Source of the DNA: Persicaria tinctoria
Taxonomy: Eukaryota; Streptophyta; Magnoliopsida; Caryophyllales; Polygonaceae
Assembly: GCA_037127255.1 (NCBI GenBank)
Contig: JBANSL010000017.1
Span: 43,967,745-44,031,744 of the forward strand
Direction: 5' to 3'
DNA: 64,000 nt
The translations under genes and the position numbers were made by a program. Under the pieces are notes generated by a model. The model was not told the DNA's origin, made no database searches, and worked only from the letters and a program-made list of their open reading frames with translations. Shown piece after piece: positions 45,229-58,057 of the stretch (its first letter is position 1; each line of letters starts with the position of its first letter).

Positions 45229-46880
45229 GTCTTTACATTATCCACCTCTAAAAAACAATTCTTTTCCCCAAGACTAAAACCAATACAATGTAGGGGATGA
45301 AGTTGGAAGTAGGTGAGTCCAAGGACCATTCCATTTATCCCGTAAGTGCCTCATAAGTGCCCCTATGAGGTTATCACAATATTGTCGTCATGATCATAAT
45401 ATCCTCGATGGATTATAGCAAGAGTGTGATACAGGCCCTTACCACATCCTTACCCCGACTTCTCGGTTATATCATAACTCGAAAAGCATTACAACATCTC
45501 CACTAGGTCTTAGGAAGCAGTCTATAAGGCCCCTATAAAATGCTTGTATCCACTTCATGGGGCGTCATAATGCAAGCTCAGTCAGAAAATTTCAAGAGGG
45601 GTTTCTTAGTTTGAAAAGGATTGATTTCAAAATCATTGAAATTTTCGATCGCGTTCGACTCCTCAAAATCCAAGTTAGTTCTTTTTAAACACTATTCAAA
45701 ATCCCTTAACCCCGACGTTAGTCAAGCGAGTTTCAAGTCTCAAGAGGTGGAATCATCCACCTCTAAGGGCTAATCCTATATTTCCTTCCTAAGTTCCAAT
45801 TCATAATCAAATTTCATCAATTCGGTTCTAGCATCCTACCAATTCCAATTCAAGGCATCATATAACATAGCAATCGTACAACATAGAAATCATATCACGC
45901 ATTTATAAACAAATTATACTCATGTCAAGGATAGTCACATACTATAACAGATCTAGCATGGCATCGTACATAGTAGAATTCATCATATCATATCACAGAA
46001 GTTGCACATCATGTCAATCAAATAAGCACATGATACTTACGCTAACTACCAAGCATCATCACATTAGAGGCAAACAAGTACTTCCGCACACTAGCATTTT
46101 ATCAAGTTAAAGGGATAACTATGTTAGTACTAACAACCCACTATACATCAGAAACTCAACACCATCTATAACATAGAATTCGCGCACATTCGGCCCCAAG
46201 TGACGCATAACACTAAGTCACACTCTCATGAGAAACTGCCTATGACTGCCGACCACATGAAGACACGACCACTACTCATTATTTCTCGCATCAATTTCCT
46301 CCTCACCTAGGTCTACTAACTCAATCCAATACTAGTTCTAGGCACCGTTTCATTCCACTCATATACAGACTCTCTAGCCTCACATCTAGCTACCCGTAAT
46401 CAAGGTCGAATACCGAGACCAAATACTAGGTATCCCAACTCGAAAACCATCAAGCCATCTAAGGCCCAATCTACTTCGACACCCCGATCCCAAGTCCTAC
46501 CTTCCACTCGACCATCTAAACCATATCACAGAGTCCCCAATCACACGGTTCCCTATTTTGACAAGCTCATAACTCGACCAACTACCAAGATTCCCTATAA
46601 AGAACACCCTCGTCCTAGGGATCCGCTACTAGTCCCATCTTCACCTTCTAAGGGAAGTCCTAAGGCCTCAACTGAACCGCTCTCACGATCAATCTAGATG
46701 CTTCTTGACAATTCCGCTTACTCTTCCTAGGCTCTCAAGACCCTGCTTGACCATCATCTCCCAAAGAGACATCTCAGACCACTATCTCCGACAAGTCCCA
46801 CTCACTCGGCTCTACCTAAGCTAACGTACCCATCCTGAAGCGTTCATGGAATTTCATCAGTACTAATTACCTCATTATGA
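45229..46880 (-). other. Internal region of the long-LTR element, noncoding
   Basis: Begins with the PPT complement TTATCCACCTCTAAAAAACA, repeated in part at about 45751 (ATCCACCTCTAAGGGC). No gag or pol frame was seen over 1.6 kb, so the element looks non-autonomous (LARD-like). Confidence 0.5.
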
Positions 46881-47299
46881 CGACAAAATGACCTGAAATA
46901 CCTGCAAGCCTTAACGAAGAGGGTGGTGAATAAGGGTGGTGAATATGTTTGGCTCGCGAGGATGTGAATCAATTAGTCGTCGTTTTAGAGGAAGCTAGGT
47001 GATGTTCTTATTCCTCGAATCTTCTTCTCTGATCACAGATCTTAAGAACTCAACTCTGGGGGCTTTAGGTCCGGGAGGCAATCAGAGCTCTTTTGCTATC
47101 TTCTCTTGAAATCAGATCCTTCTCTTTGGGGTCGGAGGGGGGTATTTATAGGCAAACTAAGCGAGTAGATGGCTGGCTACCTCGTGGTTTTACATAGGAC
47201 ACGTGTAAATCATGCCCACGCGCTTAGGGGTACAGGCAATACATGTGGTGCTATTTAGAGGTGAGGTGTTCGGGCCAGCGAGCTGCTTGCTAGGATCCA
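46881..47299 (-). repeat. LTR-like fragment with TATA box
   Basis: The minus strand has GCCTATAAATACCCCCCTCC (about 47134-47153), a TATA region typical of Ty3/gypsy LTRs, then 'gagttcttaagatctgtgatcagagaagaag'. Cut on the right by LTR A. Confidence 0.45.
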
Positions 47300-48698
47300 T
47301 GACGGAGGGAAAACCTGTCGTTGATCCGCCAAAGAAAACTCAAACCTATAGCAAGTATAGCAATAAGCAAGAGGTCGATCCACAAGGAAAGTTATAATTC
47401 CAGTTTGATTTAAGTGTCAATCAAGTAACCAATTTGGGGGGTTTTTGTATGGAAAAGTTCCGCCTTTTACCAAAGCGGAGTAAAGAAAGCAAAGTAAATG
47501 AATTTGTTTTAGACAATTCGGAGAAGCAATTCTACCTACAATTTTCCACTTTATTGGATAAAAGCGATCCTTGTAACTTCTTCTCGTCCTATTACGTTTT
47601 CTATGAATGCCCTTGTCCCGACCTAATATAGTTACTAGTCTAACCAGTCCTAGCAACCCTTATCAATCGAATAGTCCCGAAAGAAGGATTTAACCAATTT
47701 GATAGGTTTAAGTTCAAATATTAGCCAAGCTATTTGCAGTCCCTAAAGAGGGATTTAACAACACATTCAACTTCCTACTCATTCAATTAGTTCAACCAGC
47801 CCTAAAGAACAATTTTTTCACTTAGGTTAAGGTTCCCAACCAGGAATCTACAAAACCTTAGCAATTGAATTGATTCTAACTAGTTGCGCGGGCTAGATAG
47901 AATAAAACAATAGACAATCAAGCACAAAGAAGTTGAAGCATTCAAATATACGAAACAAGGAACGAGAATTAGAAACTAAAAATCAATCCAATTAAAGCTT
48001 CAAATTGCAGGCAGAATACATGAGTTTAGTTCCTCATGGAAGACATCGCTCAAAATCTCTAAACTGTCTGATGAAATAATAGAATAGAAGTAGTGAAAAT
48101 AACATAAAACTCGGCCTTATAAAAGAGTCTAGTCGGCCATAAAAAGCAAACAAAGAAAACTAGGGTTTTCATAAACAAAACGACGCACATACGTTAAATG
48201 TTGCGGCCGCTGCCAATTGATTGGCCGCGGCCGCGGCATGGTTGCTGCGGCCGCAGCCAGGGGCCTTTCATGGAAAATCCATCCCGAATTGCTCTTCTTG
48301 TCAACAACAAACTTGTAGTTCTCTGAAAGAGCTTTCCAACGCATCTTCATAATAGTCAATCGGACAATCGAGGCCTCCAGAATGTGCAAAACAAGTTCAG
48401 CATGTCTGGCGACAACTTCTGCAGACTTGTTCTTCGTTTATGTTTGTTTCTTCTTCTCGTGACCTCTTGAGATCTTCATGTAAGCTTCTTCGATCAACTA
48501 GACATTCTCATCTAATGCGTTATCAACTCATGTCTCATCATCGGATCCACGATTACCTGAAATAATCAATAAAAGTGTGTAGATTCCGACTCTACTAACA
48601 TAGAGAGAAAATATGCAAATTGTACTTAATCCATCCATGAAATGCATCTTAACTAAGCTAAATGCAACCTATTATGCCTACCTAGTTGCATTCTATCA
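47300..48698 (-). repeat. LTR A
   Basis: 1399 bp. Contains a GCGGCCGC cluster at 48203-48262. The PPT AAGTGTGGGGGATTT lies at 48699-48713 on the minus strand. Confidence 0.9.
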
Positions 48699-50090
48699 AA
48701 ATCCCCCACACTTAACCTTTGCTTGTCCACAAGCAATGATAGAATGAACATGAATCAACGCATCCCACGGGAAATCCCTTCAAGTTTCAACCTTATCAAA
48801 AAGCAATATCATAGCAAGTGAAAACATAAGCCAAGTAAACAAACGTCATAGCATGTATTCCAGTGATCAAAGCTTAGAAGTAGACATCATCCAACCTCAC
48901 CAGAAATATGTGTTTCACTCATGTGTTTAGCCTTTAAGGTACAACTCTCAACTCAATCCAAAATGCACTAAGCTCATAGACATTGACCACCATATCACCA
49001 AATATTTACCGAAATGTCATTACTTGCGGGACACAATAAAGACAACAAAGTAAAATGTGACAGTTTCTTTTTCTTTTTTTCTTTCTTTTCTTCTTTTTTT
49101 TTTTCTTTTTTCTTTTCTTTTCTTGGTGCTTTCCTTACGCGAGGCGCAACCATGGGTGTCATGAATGGCCCCGGTCTATCAACACCTTAACATACTAATA
49201 TGAAGTCCTTTTGAACATCTTTTTGACGCAAGTTGCAAACCTGGGTGTCATGAATGAACATGGTTACTCAATGAGCAAGCTTTCTTTCCTAGTTGATAGT
49301 TTTCAACACCTCTTTGCACGAATCATACCCATGGGTGTCATGCGTAGACCCGGTTACTAAGTGCATCAACCATTGCCACCTTATTGACTAAATATGTACA
49401 AATTCAATCAAAAGACTCAAAATATAACATAAACTCTGCAAGTAACAAACATGTGCATCGGTCTTTTAAAAATAGATACTGCAGTCAATGCCAAGAGGTA
49501 GCAACACAAGGAGAGTAATTCCCACAATTGAGCAAAAGATTTCAAATAAGGCTAAACATTCTCACATGGTCATGTTTTGAGGACTTCAATAACACTTTAG
49601 CTCAATCATACATGCTCAGTTATATTTGCTTGCTCATGTCCCACAAAAATCAAATATAGACAAAGCCAAAAAATCCAAAACTCCATGAGATTTATATGAT
49701 CATGCTTTAAATTTAAATTAGAGGACAAACTAAGCCAGATGGGTATTTGAATAACACATATGGATGCAATGCATGCTTGTTTTTGGATTTTTATTAAATA
49801 CGAAAAATAAAAATTAACTAAACTAAACAGAAATTACAAAAACTTAAACATGATGCAGAATATTAAATATGATCTCCTATATGCATCTATATATACAGAA
49901 TTCCTCTCCCCCACACTTAAAGTTTTCATTGTCCTCAATGAAACAGTAAAGACAACAAAATTAAATCAAATATACTCAGGGTGAAGGAAAAGAAAAAAGG
50001 AAAAAGAAAGAAAAACTTACCTTGGGTTGCCTCCCGAGAAGCGTCTTTGTTTCAAGTCGTTGGCTCGACGTAATGCTGAAGCTCAAGACA

Positions 50091-50800
50091 CTAATCAGAC
50101 ATAGTCAAAGCCCTCATCAACATGTCAAGCTCTTGTGCACAACTAACAAACAAACATGCACTACATACAAATAAATTGAAAGTAAATATTAATACATTTA
50201 AGAACCGTTTCAACTTATTGTATTCATGAGCTTGACAACCGACTGAGGGTATATAATACCACCAATTTAGTTCTATTGGTGGCTTGTCAAAGTAGCAGTC
50301 AAATGAATCAACGAATCTACCCATATTCTCACTAGTGCAAGAGACGACCCTTACTTGCTCTGTAGCCTCAACAGTAGGCTCTAGATCATATTCATCAATG
50401 GGGGAGCTAGGGATGATCTCGTCAGATGGAGTGTGGTCTTCCTTTACCTTCTCAATGTGATTTTCCACCATGACCTCAAGAGGTGCAACAGAGGTCTCAA
50501 CGATTTGAGATACTGGAGGAAGTGACTCGTGCTGCGCACATTGATGATCCATGTAGCAGAAAAATTCCCACATCTCCGAGAGTCCCATATCTAATAAACC
50601 TCCATCACTCATGCGCTCAGCAAGACTCCGTGTCTCAGAAGTCATGCCATCAAAGATGCATAGAAGAACCTCCCTTATACTAGCTTGATATCCCTGTGAA
50701 TAGACGTCATTAATGTACTCCTACAGTCTAATGAAGTATTGATGAAAACTCTCTCCGTCTAACTGCAATAACCTCACCTTCAACATATGTTAGTAGCAAG
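50091..50800 (-). pseudogene. Gag capsid remnant, copy 1
   Basis: The frame reads LLQLDGESFHQYFIRL, stop, EYINDVYSQGYQASIREVLL then CIFDGMTSETRSLAERMSDG and GLLDMGLSEMWEFFCYMDHQ, matching the order seen in Ty3/gypsy Gag (F..R......I...L....F..GL......VD...GG.L...P..A...). From the Met at 50645 it is open for 184 codons, continuing through an acidic linker to FVCSACLFVSCAQELDMLMR. No protease, RT or integrase follows. Confidence 0.6.
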
Positions 50801-50868
50801 ATTGCGGACCATGTAAGTGGTCTACACAGAAAATCAGCACTAAAAACACACAAGAATCAATAAATTTA

Positions 50869-50888
50869 CCCGGCAACGACGCCAAATT
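50869..50888 (-). other. Primer-binding site after LTR B
   Basis: Minus strand TTGGCGTCGTTGCCGGG, Asp-tRNA type with one change. Confidence 0.75.
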
Positions 50889-52369
50889 TGACGGAGGGAA
50901 AACCTGTCGTTGATCTGCCAAAGAAAACTCAAACCTATAGCAAGTTTAGCAATAAGCAAGAGGTCGATCCACAGGGAAAGTTATAATTCCAGTTTGATTT
51001 AAATGTCAATCAAGTAACCAATTTGGGGGGTTTTTGTGTGTAAAAGTTCCGCCTTTTATCAAAGCGGAGTAAAGAAAGCAAAGTAAATGAATTTGTTTTA
51101 GACAATTCTGAGAAGCAATTCTACCTACAATTTTCCACTTTATTGAATAGAAGCGATCCTTGTAACTTCTTCTCGTTCTATTACGTTTCCTATTAATGCC
51201 CTTGTCCCGACCTAATATAGTTACTAGTCCAACCAGTCCTAGCAACCCTTATCAATCGAACAGTCCCTAAAGAAGGATTTAACCCAATTGATAGCATTAA
51301 GTTCATAGATTAGCCAAGGTATTTGCAGTCCCTAAAGAGGGATTTAATAACACATTTAACTTCCAATTCATTCAATTAGTTCAACTAACCCTAAAGGAAC
51401 AAGTTTTCTCACTTAGGTTAAGGTTCCCAACCGGGAATCTACAAAACCTTAGCAATTGAAATGATTTTGACTAGTTGTGCGGGCTAGATAGAATAAAACA
51501 ATAGACATTCAAGCACAAAGAAGTTGAAGCATTCAAATATAGGAAACAAGGAATGAGAATTAGAAACTCACAATCAATCCAAATAAAGCTTCAAATTGCA
51601 GGCATAATAGATGAGTTTAGTTCCTCATGGAAGACATCGCTCAAAATCTCTAAAGTGTCTGATGAAAGAAACGAATAGAAGTAGTGAAAATAACATAAAA
51701 CTCAGCCTTATAAAAGAGTCTAGTCGGCCATAAAATCCAAACAAAGAAAACTAGGGTTTTCGTAAACAAAATGATGCGTAGACGTCAAATGATGCGGCCG
51801 CTGCAAATTGATTAACCGCGACCGCGGCATGGTTGCTGCGGCCGCAGCCAGAGGCCTTTCATGGAAAATCTATCCCGAATTTGCTCTTCTTGTCAATAGA
51901 AAAGTTGTTTTTCTCTGAAAAAACTTTCCAACGCATGGTCATAATAGTCAATCGGACAACCGAGGCCTCCAGAAAGTGCAAAACGCGTTCAGCATGTCTG
52001 GCGACAACTTCTGCAGACTTGTTCTTCGTTTATGTTCGTTTCTTCTTCTCATCACCTCTTGAGATCTTCATGTAAGCTTCTTCGATCAACTAGACATTTG
52101 TTCTTCGTTTATGTTCGTTTCTTCTTCTCATCACCTCTTGAGATCTTCATGTAAGCTTCTTCGATCAACTAGACATTCTCATCTAATACGTTATCAACTA
52201 ATGTCTCATCACCGGATCCACGATTACCTGAAATAATCAATAAAAGTGTGTAGATTCTGACTCTACTAACATAGAGAGAAAATATGCAAATTGTACTTAA
52301 TCCATCCACGAAATGCATCTTAACTAAGCTAAATGAAACCTATTATGCCTACCTAAATGCATGCTATCA
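50889..52369 (-). repeat. LTR B
   Basis: 1481 bp. Longer than LTR A because of an 81-bp tandem duplication ('ttgttcttcgtttatgttcg...tagacatt', about 52019-52176). Confidence 0.9.
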
Positions 52370-54572
52370 AAATCCCCCACACTTAACCTTTGCTTGTCCT
52401 CAAGCAATGATAGAATGAACATGAATCAACGCAATCCATGGGAAATCCCTTCAAGTTTCAACATCATCAAAAAACAACATCATAGCAAGTGAAAACATAT
52501 AAGCCAAGTAAACAAACGTCATAGCTTGTATTCCAGTGATCAAAGCTTAGAAGTAGACATCATCCAACCTCACCAGAAATATGTGTTTCACTCATGTGCT
52601 TAGCCTTTAGGTAGAACTCTCAACTCAATCCAAAATGCACTAAGCTCATAGACATTGACCACCATATCACCAAATATCTAACGAAATATCATTACTCGCG
52701 GGATACAATAAAGACAACAAAGTAAAATGTGACACTTTTTTTTTCTTTTTTTCTTTTTTTCTTTCTTTTCTTCTTTTTTTTTTTCTTTTTTTTTTCTTGT
52801 CTTGGTGCTTTCCTTACGCGAGGCGCAAACATGGGTGTCATGAATGGCTCCGGTCTATCAACACCTCAACCTACTAATATGAAGTCCACTTGAAAATCTT
52901 TTTGACGCAAGTTGCAAACATGGGTGTCATGACTGAACATGGTTACTCAATGAGCAAGCTTTCTTTCCTAATGGATAGTTTTCAACATCTTTTTGCGCGA
53001 AATAGACCCATGGGTGTCATACGTAGACCCGGTTACTAAGTGCATCAACCATTGCGACCTTATTCACTAAATATGTACAAATTCAATCAAAAGACTCAAA
53101 ATATAACATAAACTCCGCAAGCAACAAACATGTGCATCAATCTTTTAAAAATAGATACTACAGTCAATGCCAAGAGGTAGCAACACAAGGAGAGTAATTC
53201 ACACAATTGAGCAAAAGATTTCAAATAAGGCTAAACATTCTCACAGGGTCATGTTTTGAGGACTTCAATCATACTTTAGCTCAATCATATATGCTCAATT
53301 ATATTTGCTAGCTCATGTCCCACAAAAATCAAATATAGACAAGGCCAAAACATGCAAAACTCCATGGGATTTATATGATCTTTCTTGAAATTTAAATTAA
53401 AGGACAAACTAAGCCAAGTGGGTATTTGAATAACACATATGGATGCAATGCATGCTTGTTTTTGGATTTTTCGATTTTTTTAAATACGAAAATTAAAAAT
53501 TAACTAAACTAAACAGAAATTACAAAAACTTAAACATGATGCAGAATATTAAATATGATCTCCTATATGCATCTATATATACAGAATTCCTCTCCCCCAC
53601 ACTTAAAGTTTTCATTGTCCTCAATGAAACAGTAAAGAAAACAAAATTAAATCAAATATACTCAGGGTGAAGGAAAATAAAAAGGAAAAAGAAAGAAAAA
53701 CTTACCTCGGGTTGCCTCCCGAGAAGCGCCTTTGTTTCAAGTCGTTGGCTCGACGTAATGTTGAAGCTCAAGACACTAATCAGAGATAGTCAAAGCCTTC
53801 ATCAACCTGTCAAACTCTTGTGCACAACTAACAAAAAAACATGCTCTACATACAAATAAATTGAAAGTAAATATTAATACATTTAAGAACCGTTTCAACT
53901 TATTGTATTCATGAGGTTGACAATCGACTGAGGGTATATAATACCACCAATTTAGTTCTATTCGTGGCTTGTCAAAGTAGCGGTAAAATGGATCAACGTA
54001 TCCACCAATATTCTCTCTAGTGCAAGAGACAACCTTTACTTGCTCTGTAGCCTCCGCAATAGGCTCTAGATCATATTCGTTAATGGGGGAGCTAGGAATG
54101 GTCTCGTCAGATGGAGTGTGGCTTACTTTACCTTCTCAATGTGATTTTCCACCATGACCTCAAGAGGTGCAACAGAGGTCTCAATGATTTGAGATACTGG
54201 AGGAAGTGACTCGTGCTGCGCACATTGATGATCCATGTAGCAGAAAAATTCCCACATCTCTGAGAGTCCCATATCTAATAAACCTCCATCACTCATGCGC
54301 TCAGTAAGACTCCGTGTCTCAGAAGTCATGCCATCAAAGATGCATAGAAGAACTTCCCTTATACTAGCTTTATATCCTCATGAATAGACGTCATTAATGT
54401 ACTCCTGCAATCTGATGAAGTATTGATGAAAACTCTCTCCGTCTAACTGCAATAACCTCACTTTCTACATATGTTAGTAGCAAGAGTGCGGACCATGTAA
54501 GTGGTCCACAAAGAAAATCAGCACCAAAAACACAAAAGAATCAATAAATTTCCCCGGCAACGGTGCCAAATT
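52370..54572 (-). other. Internal region 2 of the array
   Basis: Parallel to internal region 1: hairpins at 52390-52407 (TTGCTTG-AGGA-CAAGCAA) and 53610-53629 (TTTCATTG-AGGA-CAATGAAA), three GGGTGTCATG copies (about 52834, 52921, 53013), pyrimidine tract, PBS TTTGGCACCGTTGCCGGGGA at 54552-54571. Confidence 0.75.
53790..54480 (-). pseudogene. Gag capsid remnant, copy 2, frameshifted
   Basis: Same protein as copy 1 (MTSETRSLTERMSDGGLLDM...) but a small indel near 54121 breaks the frame after HIEKVK. The remainder (SSPINEYDLEPIAEATEQVK..) is still recognisable. Confidence 0.65.
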
Positions 54573-55868
54573 TGACGGAGGGAAAACCTGTCGTTGATCT
54601 GCCATAGAAAACTCAAACCTATAGCAAGTATAACAATAAGCAAAAGGTCGATCCACAAGGAAAGTTATAATTCCAGTTTGATTTAAGTGTCAATCAAGTA
54701 ACCAATTTGGGGGGTTTTTGTGTGTAAAAGTTTCGCCTTTCATCAAAGCGGAGTAAAGAAAGCAAAGTAAATGAATTTGTTTTAGACAATTCTGAGAAGC
54801 AATTCTACCTACAATTTTCCACTTTATTGGATAGAAGCGATCATTGTAACTTCTTCTCGTCCTATTACGTTTCCTATGAATGCCCTTGTCCTGACCTAAT
54901 ATAGTTACTAGTCAAACCAGTCCTAGCAACCTTTATCAATCGAACATTCCCTAAAGAATGATTTAACCTAATTGATAGCTTTAAGTTCAGAGATTAAGCC
55001 AAGGTATTTGCAGTCCCTAAAGAGGGATTTAACAACACATTCAATTTTCTACTCATTCAATTAGTTCAACCAGCCCTAAAGGAACAAGTTTGCCACATAG
55101 GTTAAGGTTCCCAACCAGGAATCTACAAAACCTTAGCAATTGAATTGATTCTAACTAGTTGCGCAGGCTAGATAGAATAAAACAATAGACAATCAAGCAC
55201 AAAGAAGTGAAGCATTCAAATATAGGAAACAAGGAACGAGAATTAGAAACTCACAATCAATCCAAATAAAGCTTCAAATTGCAGGCAGAATAGATGAGTT
55301 TAGTTCCTCATGGAAGACATCGCTCAAAATCTCTAAAGTGTTTGATGAAAGAATAGAATAGAAGTAGTGAAAGTAACATAAAACTCGGCCTTATAAAAGA
55401 GTCTAGTCGGCCGTAAAAACCAAACAAAGAAAACTAGGGTTTTCGTAAACAAAACGACGCGGAGACGTCAAATGTTGCGACCGCTGCAAATTGATTGGCT
55501 GCGGCCGCAGCCAGGGGCCTTTCATGGAAAATCTATCCTGAATTTGTTCTTCTTGTCAACAGGAAAGTTGTAGTTCTCTGCGGAATGGTCATAATAGTCA
55601 ATCGGACAACCGAGGCCTCCAGAAAGTGCAAAATAAGTTCAGCATGTCTAGCAACAACTTCTGCTGATTTGTTCTTCGTCTATGTTCGTTTTTTCTTCTC
55701 AGGACCTCTGGAGATCTTCATGTAAGCTTCTTCGATCAACTAGACATTCTCATCTAATGCGTTATCAACCCATGTCTCATCATCGGATCCACGATTACCT
55801 GAAATAAGCAATAAAAGTGTGTAGATTCCGACTCTACTAACATAGAGAGCAAATATGCAAATTGTACT
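54573..55868 (-). repeat. LTR C, truncated on the right
   Basis: Follows the LTR consensus to AATTGTACTT, then switches to unrelated sequence at about 55868. Missing about 130 bp, including the CTATCA end. Confidence 0.85.
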
Positions 55869-56217
55869 TCTCAAGTAAGTTTTCTTCGATCTAATGTGTA
55901 GATTCTGACTCATCTAATGCGTTAGGTGGTGGTTTTCTTCTTGGTTTTCCAAGCTTTTTAGTGTCTCTCTCCCGTACTTCTGAAGTAAGTTTTCTTCGAT
56001 CTTTCTCTTACCCTTCTCAATTTTTAGGTTTGCGCTTGTTTTAAGTTTTTTAGGGCAAAGGGACACCAATTTCAGTGGTGGAAACCGCCTTCCTTCGGTG
56101 AGGGGGGCGGTGGTTATGGAGCGGAGACTGGGGTATCTCCTGGTGTCTCATCTCCCTTTTCCTTCTTTGTTTCCTTAATTATGGTCGATTTTCGTGGGGT
56201 GGTCGAAAACTACCTAG
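55869..56217. other. Unassigned sequence left of the solo LTR
   Basis: 'aagtaagttttcttcgatct' is duplicated (55873, 55983). TSD TGATA at 56218-56222. Together with 58058 onward it was continuous before the LTR inserted. No gene recognised. Confidence 0.4.
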
Positions 56218-56222
56218 TGATA

Positions 56223-58052
56223 TGATGTCTCCAAAGTAGCCATGTTTTTATGCATATTTTAGTTCCATATTCTTTACATTTTGCATATTTCGGGTTGGGA
56301 ATATGTCGAATTTATGTAGTATATGCTTATTTGTTAGAAATGGAGATCTACATAAGTTTCTGTTTAATATTGCAGAATATGGAAACATTTCGGGAGAAAA
56401 CCAAGAAGCAAAGACGGAAGCAACAAGTCTACTCGATCTCGACTAAAGTCTCATCGATATCGACAAGTGCCAGACCACATAGCCATGTCGAAGAGATGCT
56501 GCTCGACAAACACGAGGCCAAGCCATGATCTACTCGAGATCGACAAGACCCTTGTCGAGATCGAGGAAGCCCAGAAGCCTGTGTCCGAGCATGTCGACAA
56601 GAGGCCACTCGACAACACCAAGCTGGCCAAGTCGATGATCCGTTGTCGTCAAGATCGAGGAGCGTCGTCTATGTCGACAAGCCCACATCCGAGCAGGGTT
56701 GCTCGACAACCTCGGAAGACCAAGTCGATAAGCACAACACTCGTCGAGATCGAGGAGCTCTCGTCAAGATCGACTAAGGCCAGGAGTCATAACCGAGCCA
56801 CGTCGAGGACCTGCTAACCGAGACGACAAACCAGACCCAGTCGACGACTTTCCTACTCGACATCGAGTACGTCGTACTCGAGATCGACGAAGATTTCCGA
56901 AGCCGCGTGACGCATTGATGCAATCCTACTCGGAGTTGGAGTCCTTGGAGCCGAGGATAGCCTAGTCTATCCGAATTATCTACATCTATCATGAAGAAGA
57001 ATGTTTTTATCCACTTAAGATACTTTAGATATATTTAGATTTAATTTCCTTATTGCTTTTATTTATCATTAAAATCTTAGATATAGTTATAGATATAGAT
57101 AGATATTCTATCCTTGAGTAGCAAGGAATAGAAGACTATAAATAAAGCCCATGGGGCTGATTTTAGATTCATTCAATTTCAGAGATACAGTTATACATAG
57201 AGATTTAGGAGTTCGAAGGTTTTAAGGTTTTGGCAGTTTATGAAAGTTGATTGTCGGGATTGTAAAGGCTTTGAATTTAGTTAATGCAAGTTATTTCTTT
57301 TAATTCAATGTATGCGATTGCGATAAGGCGCGAGTAGTCCACCTACTTCTGGGGTTGGGGTGAGCCCAACGAGAGCCATGCCGGTGGATTAGCGATTGCA
57401 AAAGGAGGTATTTTGTCGATATTTTAGTCTATTCCCTATGTGCTTCATCTTTGTCGCGAGATTTATATTCCTACTTGACGGATTAGGAGAAAGTCTTTTC
57501 CTTTATCGATAAAGTTACCACCTTTTGTGATTTATATTCCGCTTGCATGGTAATCGTTGTTGCAAACCCTAATCTTGGAAGTTTTCTAAATTCATAGAGT
57601 TACAGAAACCGAAACTGCTTTTGTTTTTACTTTTCTGCCCTCGTCGATCTCGACCAAGCCTGGTCGATCTCGACTACTGATTCCCGATCCCAGATCGTCG
57701 TAGCTTACTTGTGCAGGAACTCGACGAGCCCAACCCGAAGTCGACAAGGACTGTACTCGACATCGAGTAGCCCCTCGTCGATATCGAGTAGTCTCTGCCT
57801 GCGACTGCTACGCTGTTCGACTAGCCTGATCTCCTGTCGACTAACCCTAGTCGAGATCTAGCTCCTGTTGTCGACTTCTGTTCGTGAGATTTCACCGTTG
57901 CCTAGGATTCGCTGACCAGCTTCCTCGAGGATTCGAACCTGACTTTCTCTTACTACATTGGAGGGAGTCTTGAACATTATTTGCTGGGATTTGATCGATT
58001 TGCTTTACTTTATCTGCTTACTGTTTTGCATTCTCGATTTCCTCTTACAACA
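56223..58052 (+). mobile_element. Solo LTR, Athila-like family, plus orientation (TSD TGATA)
   Basis: Starts TGATGTCTCC, ends CTTACAACA, flanks TGATA (56218-56222, 58053-58057). Same architecture as the LTRs at 10081 and 33663 but reversed: TCGA-decamer blocks at 56430-56890 and 57640-57870 around an AT-rich centre with TATA box CTATAAATAAAG (57136-57147). Confidence 0.9.
57136..57147 (+). promoter_or_regulatory. LTR TATA box
   Basis: CTATAAATAAAGCCCATGGGG, identical to the box in the 33663 and 38058 LTRs (box in the first 12 bases). Confidence 0.6.
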
Positions 58053-58057
58053 TGATA

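Larger units (their letters stand above)
48699..50888 (-). other. Internal region 1 of the array
   Basis: Noncoding 3' portion: hairpin TTGCTTG-TGGA-CAAGCAA (48719-48736), three copies of the GGGTGTCATG motif (about 49153, 49239, 49331), a pyrimidine tract (49071-49127), and a second hairpin TTTCATTG-AGGA-CAATGAAA (49924-49943) beside AAGTGTGGGGG. Gag remnant and PBS follow (next entries). Confidence 0.75.
47300..55868 (-). mobile_element. Tandem retroelement array LTR-int-LTR-int-LTR
   Basis: Three LTRs (A 47300-48698, B 50889-52369, C 54573-55868) and two internal regions of about 2.2 kb, all in the same minus orientation. On the plus strand each LTR starts TGACGGAGGGAAAACC; A and B end CTATCA, and C is truncated on its right. 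PBS copies follow LTR B and LTR C on the minus strand. The arrangement is that of unequal recombination between LTRs, or of nested same-family insertion. Confidence 0.88.
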
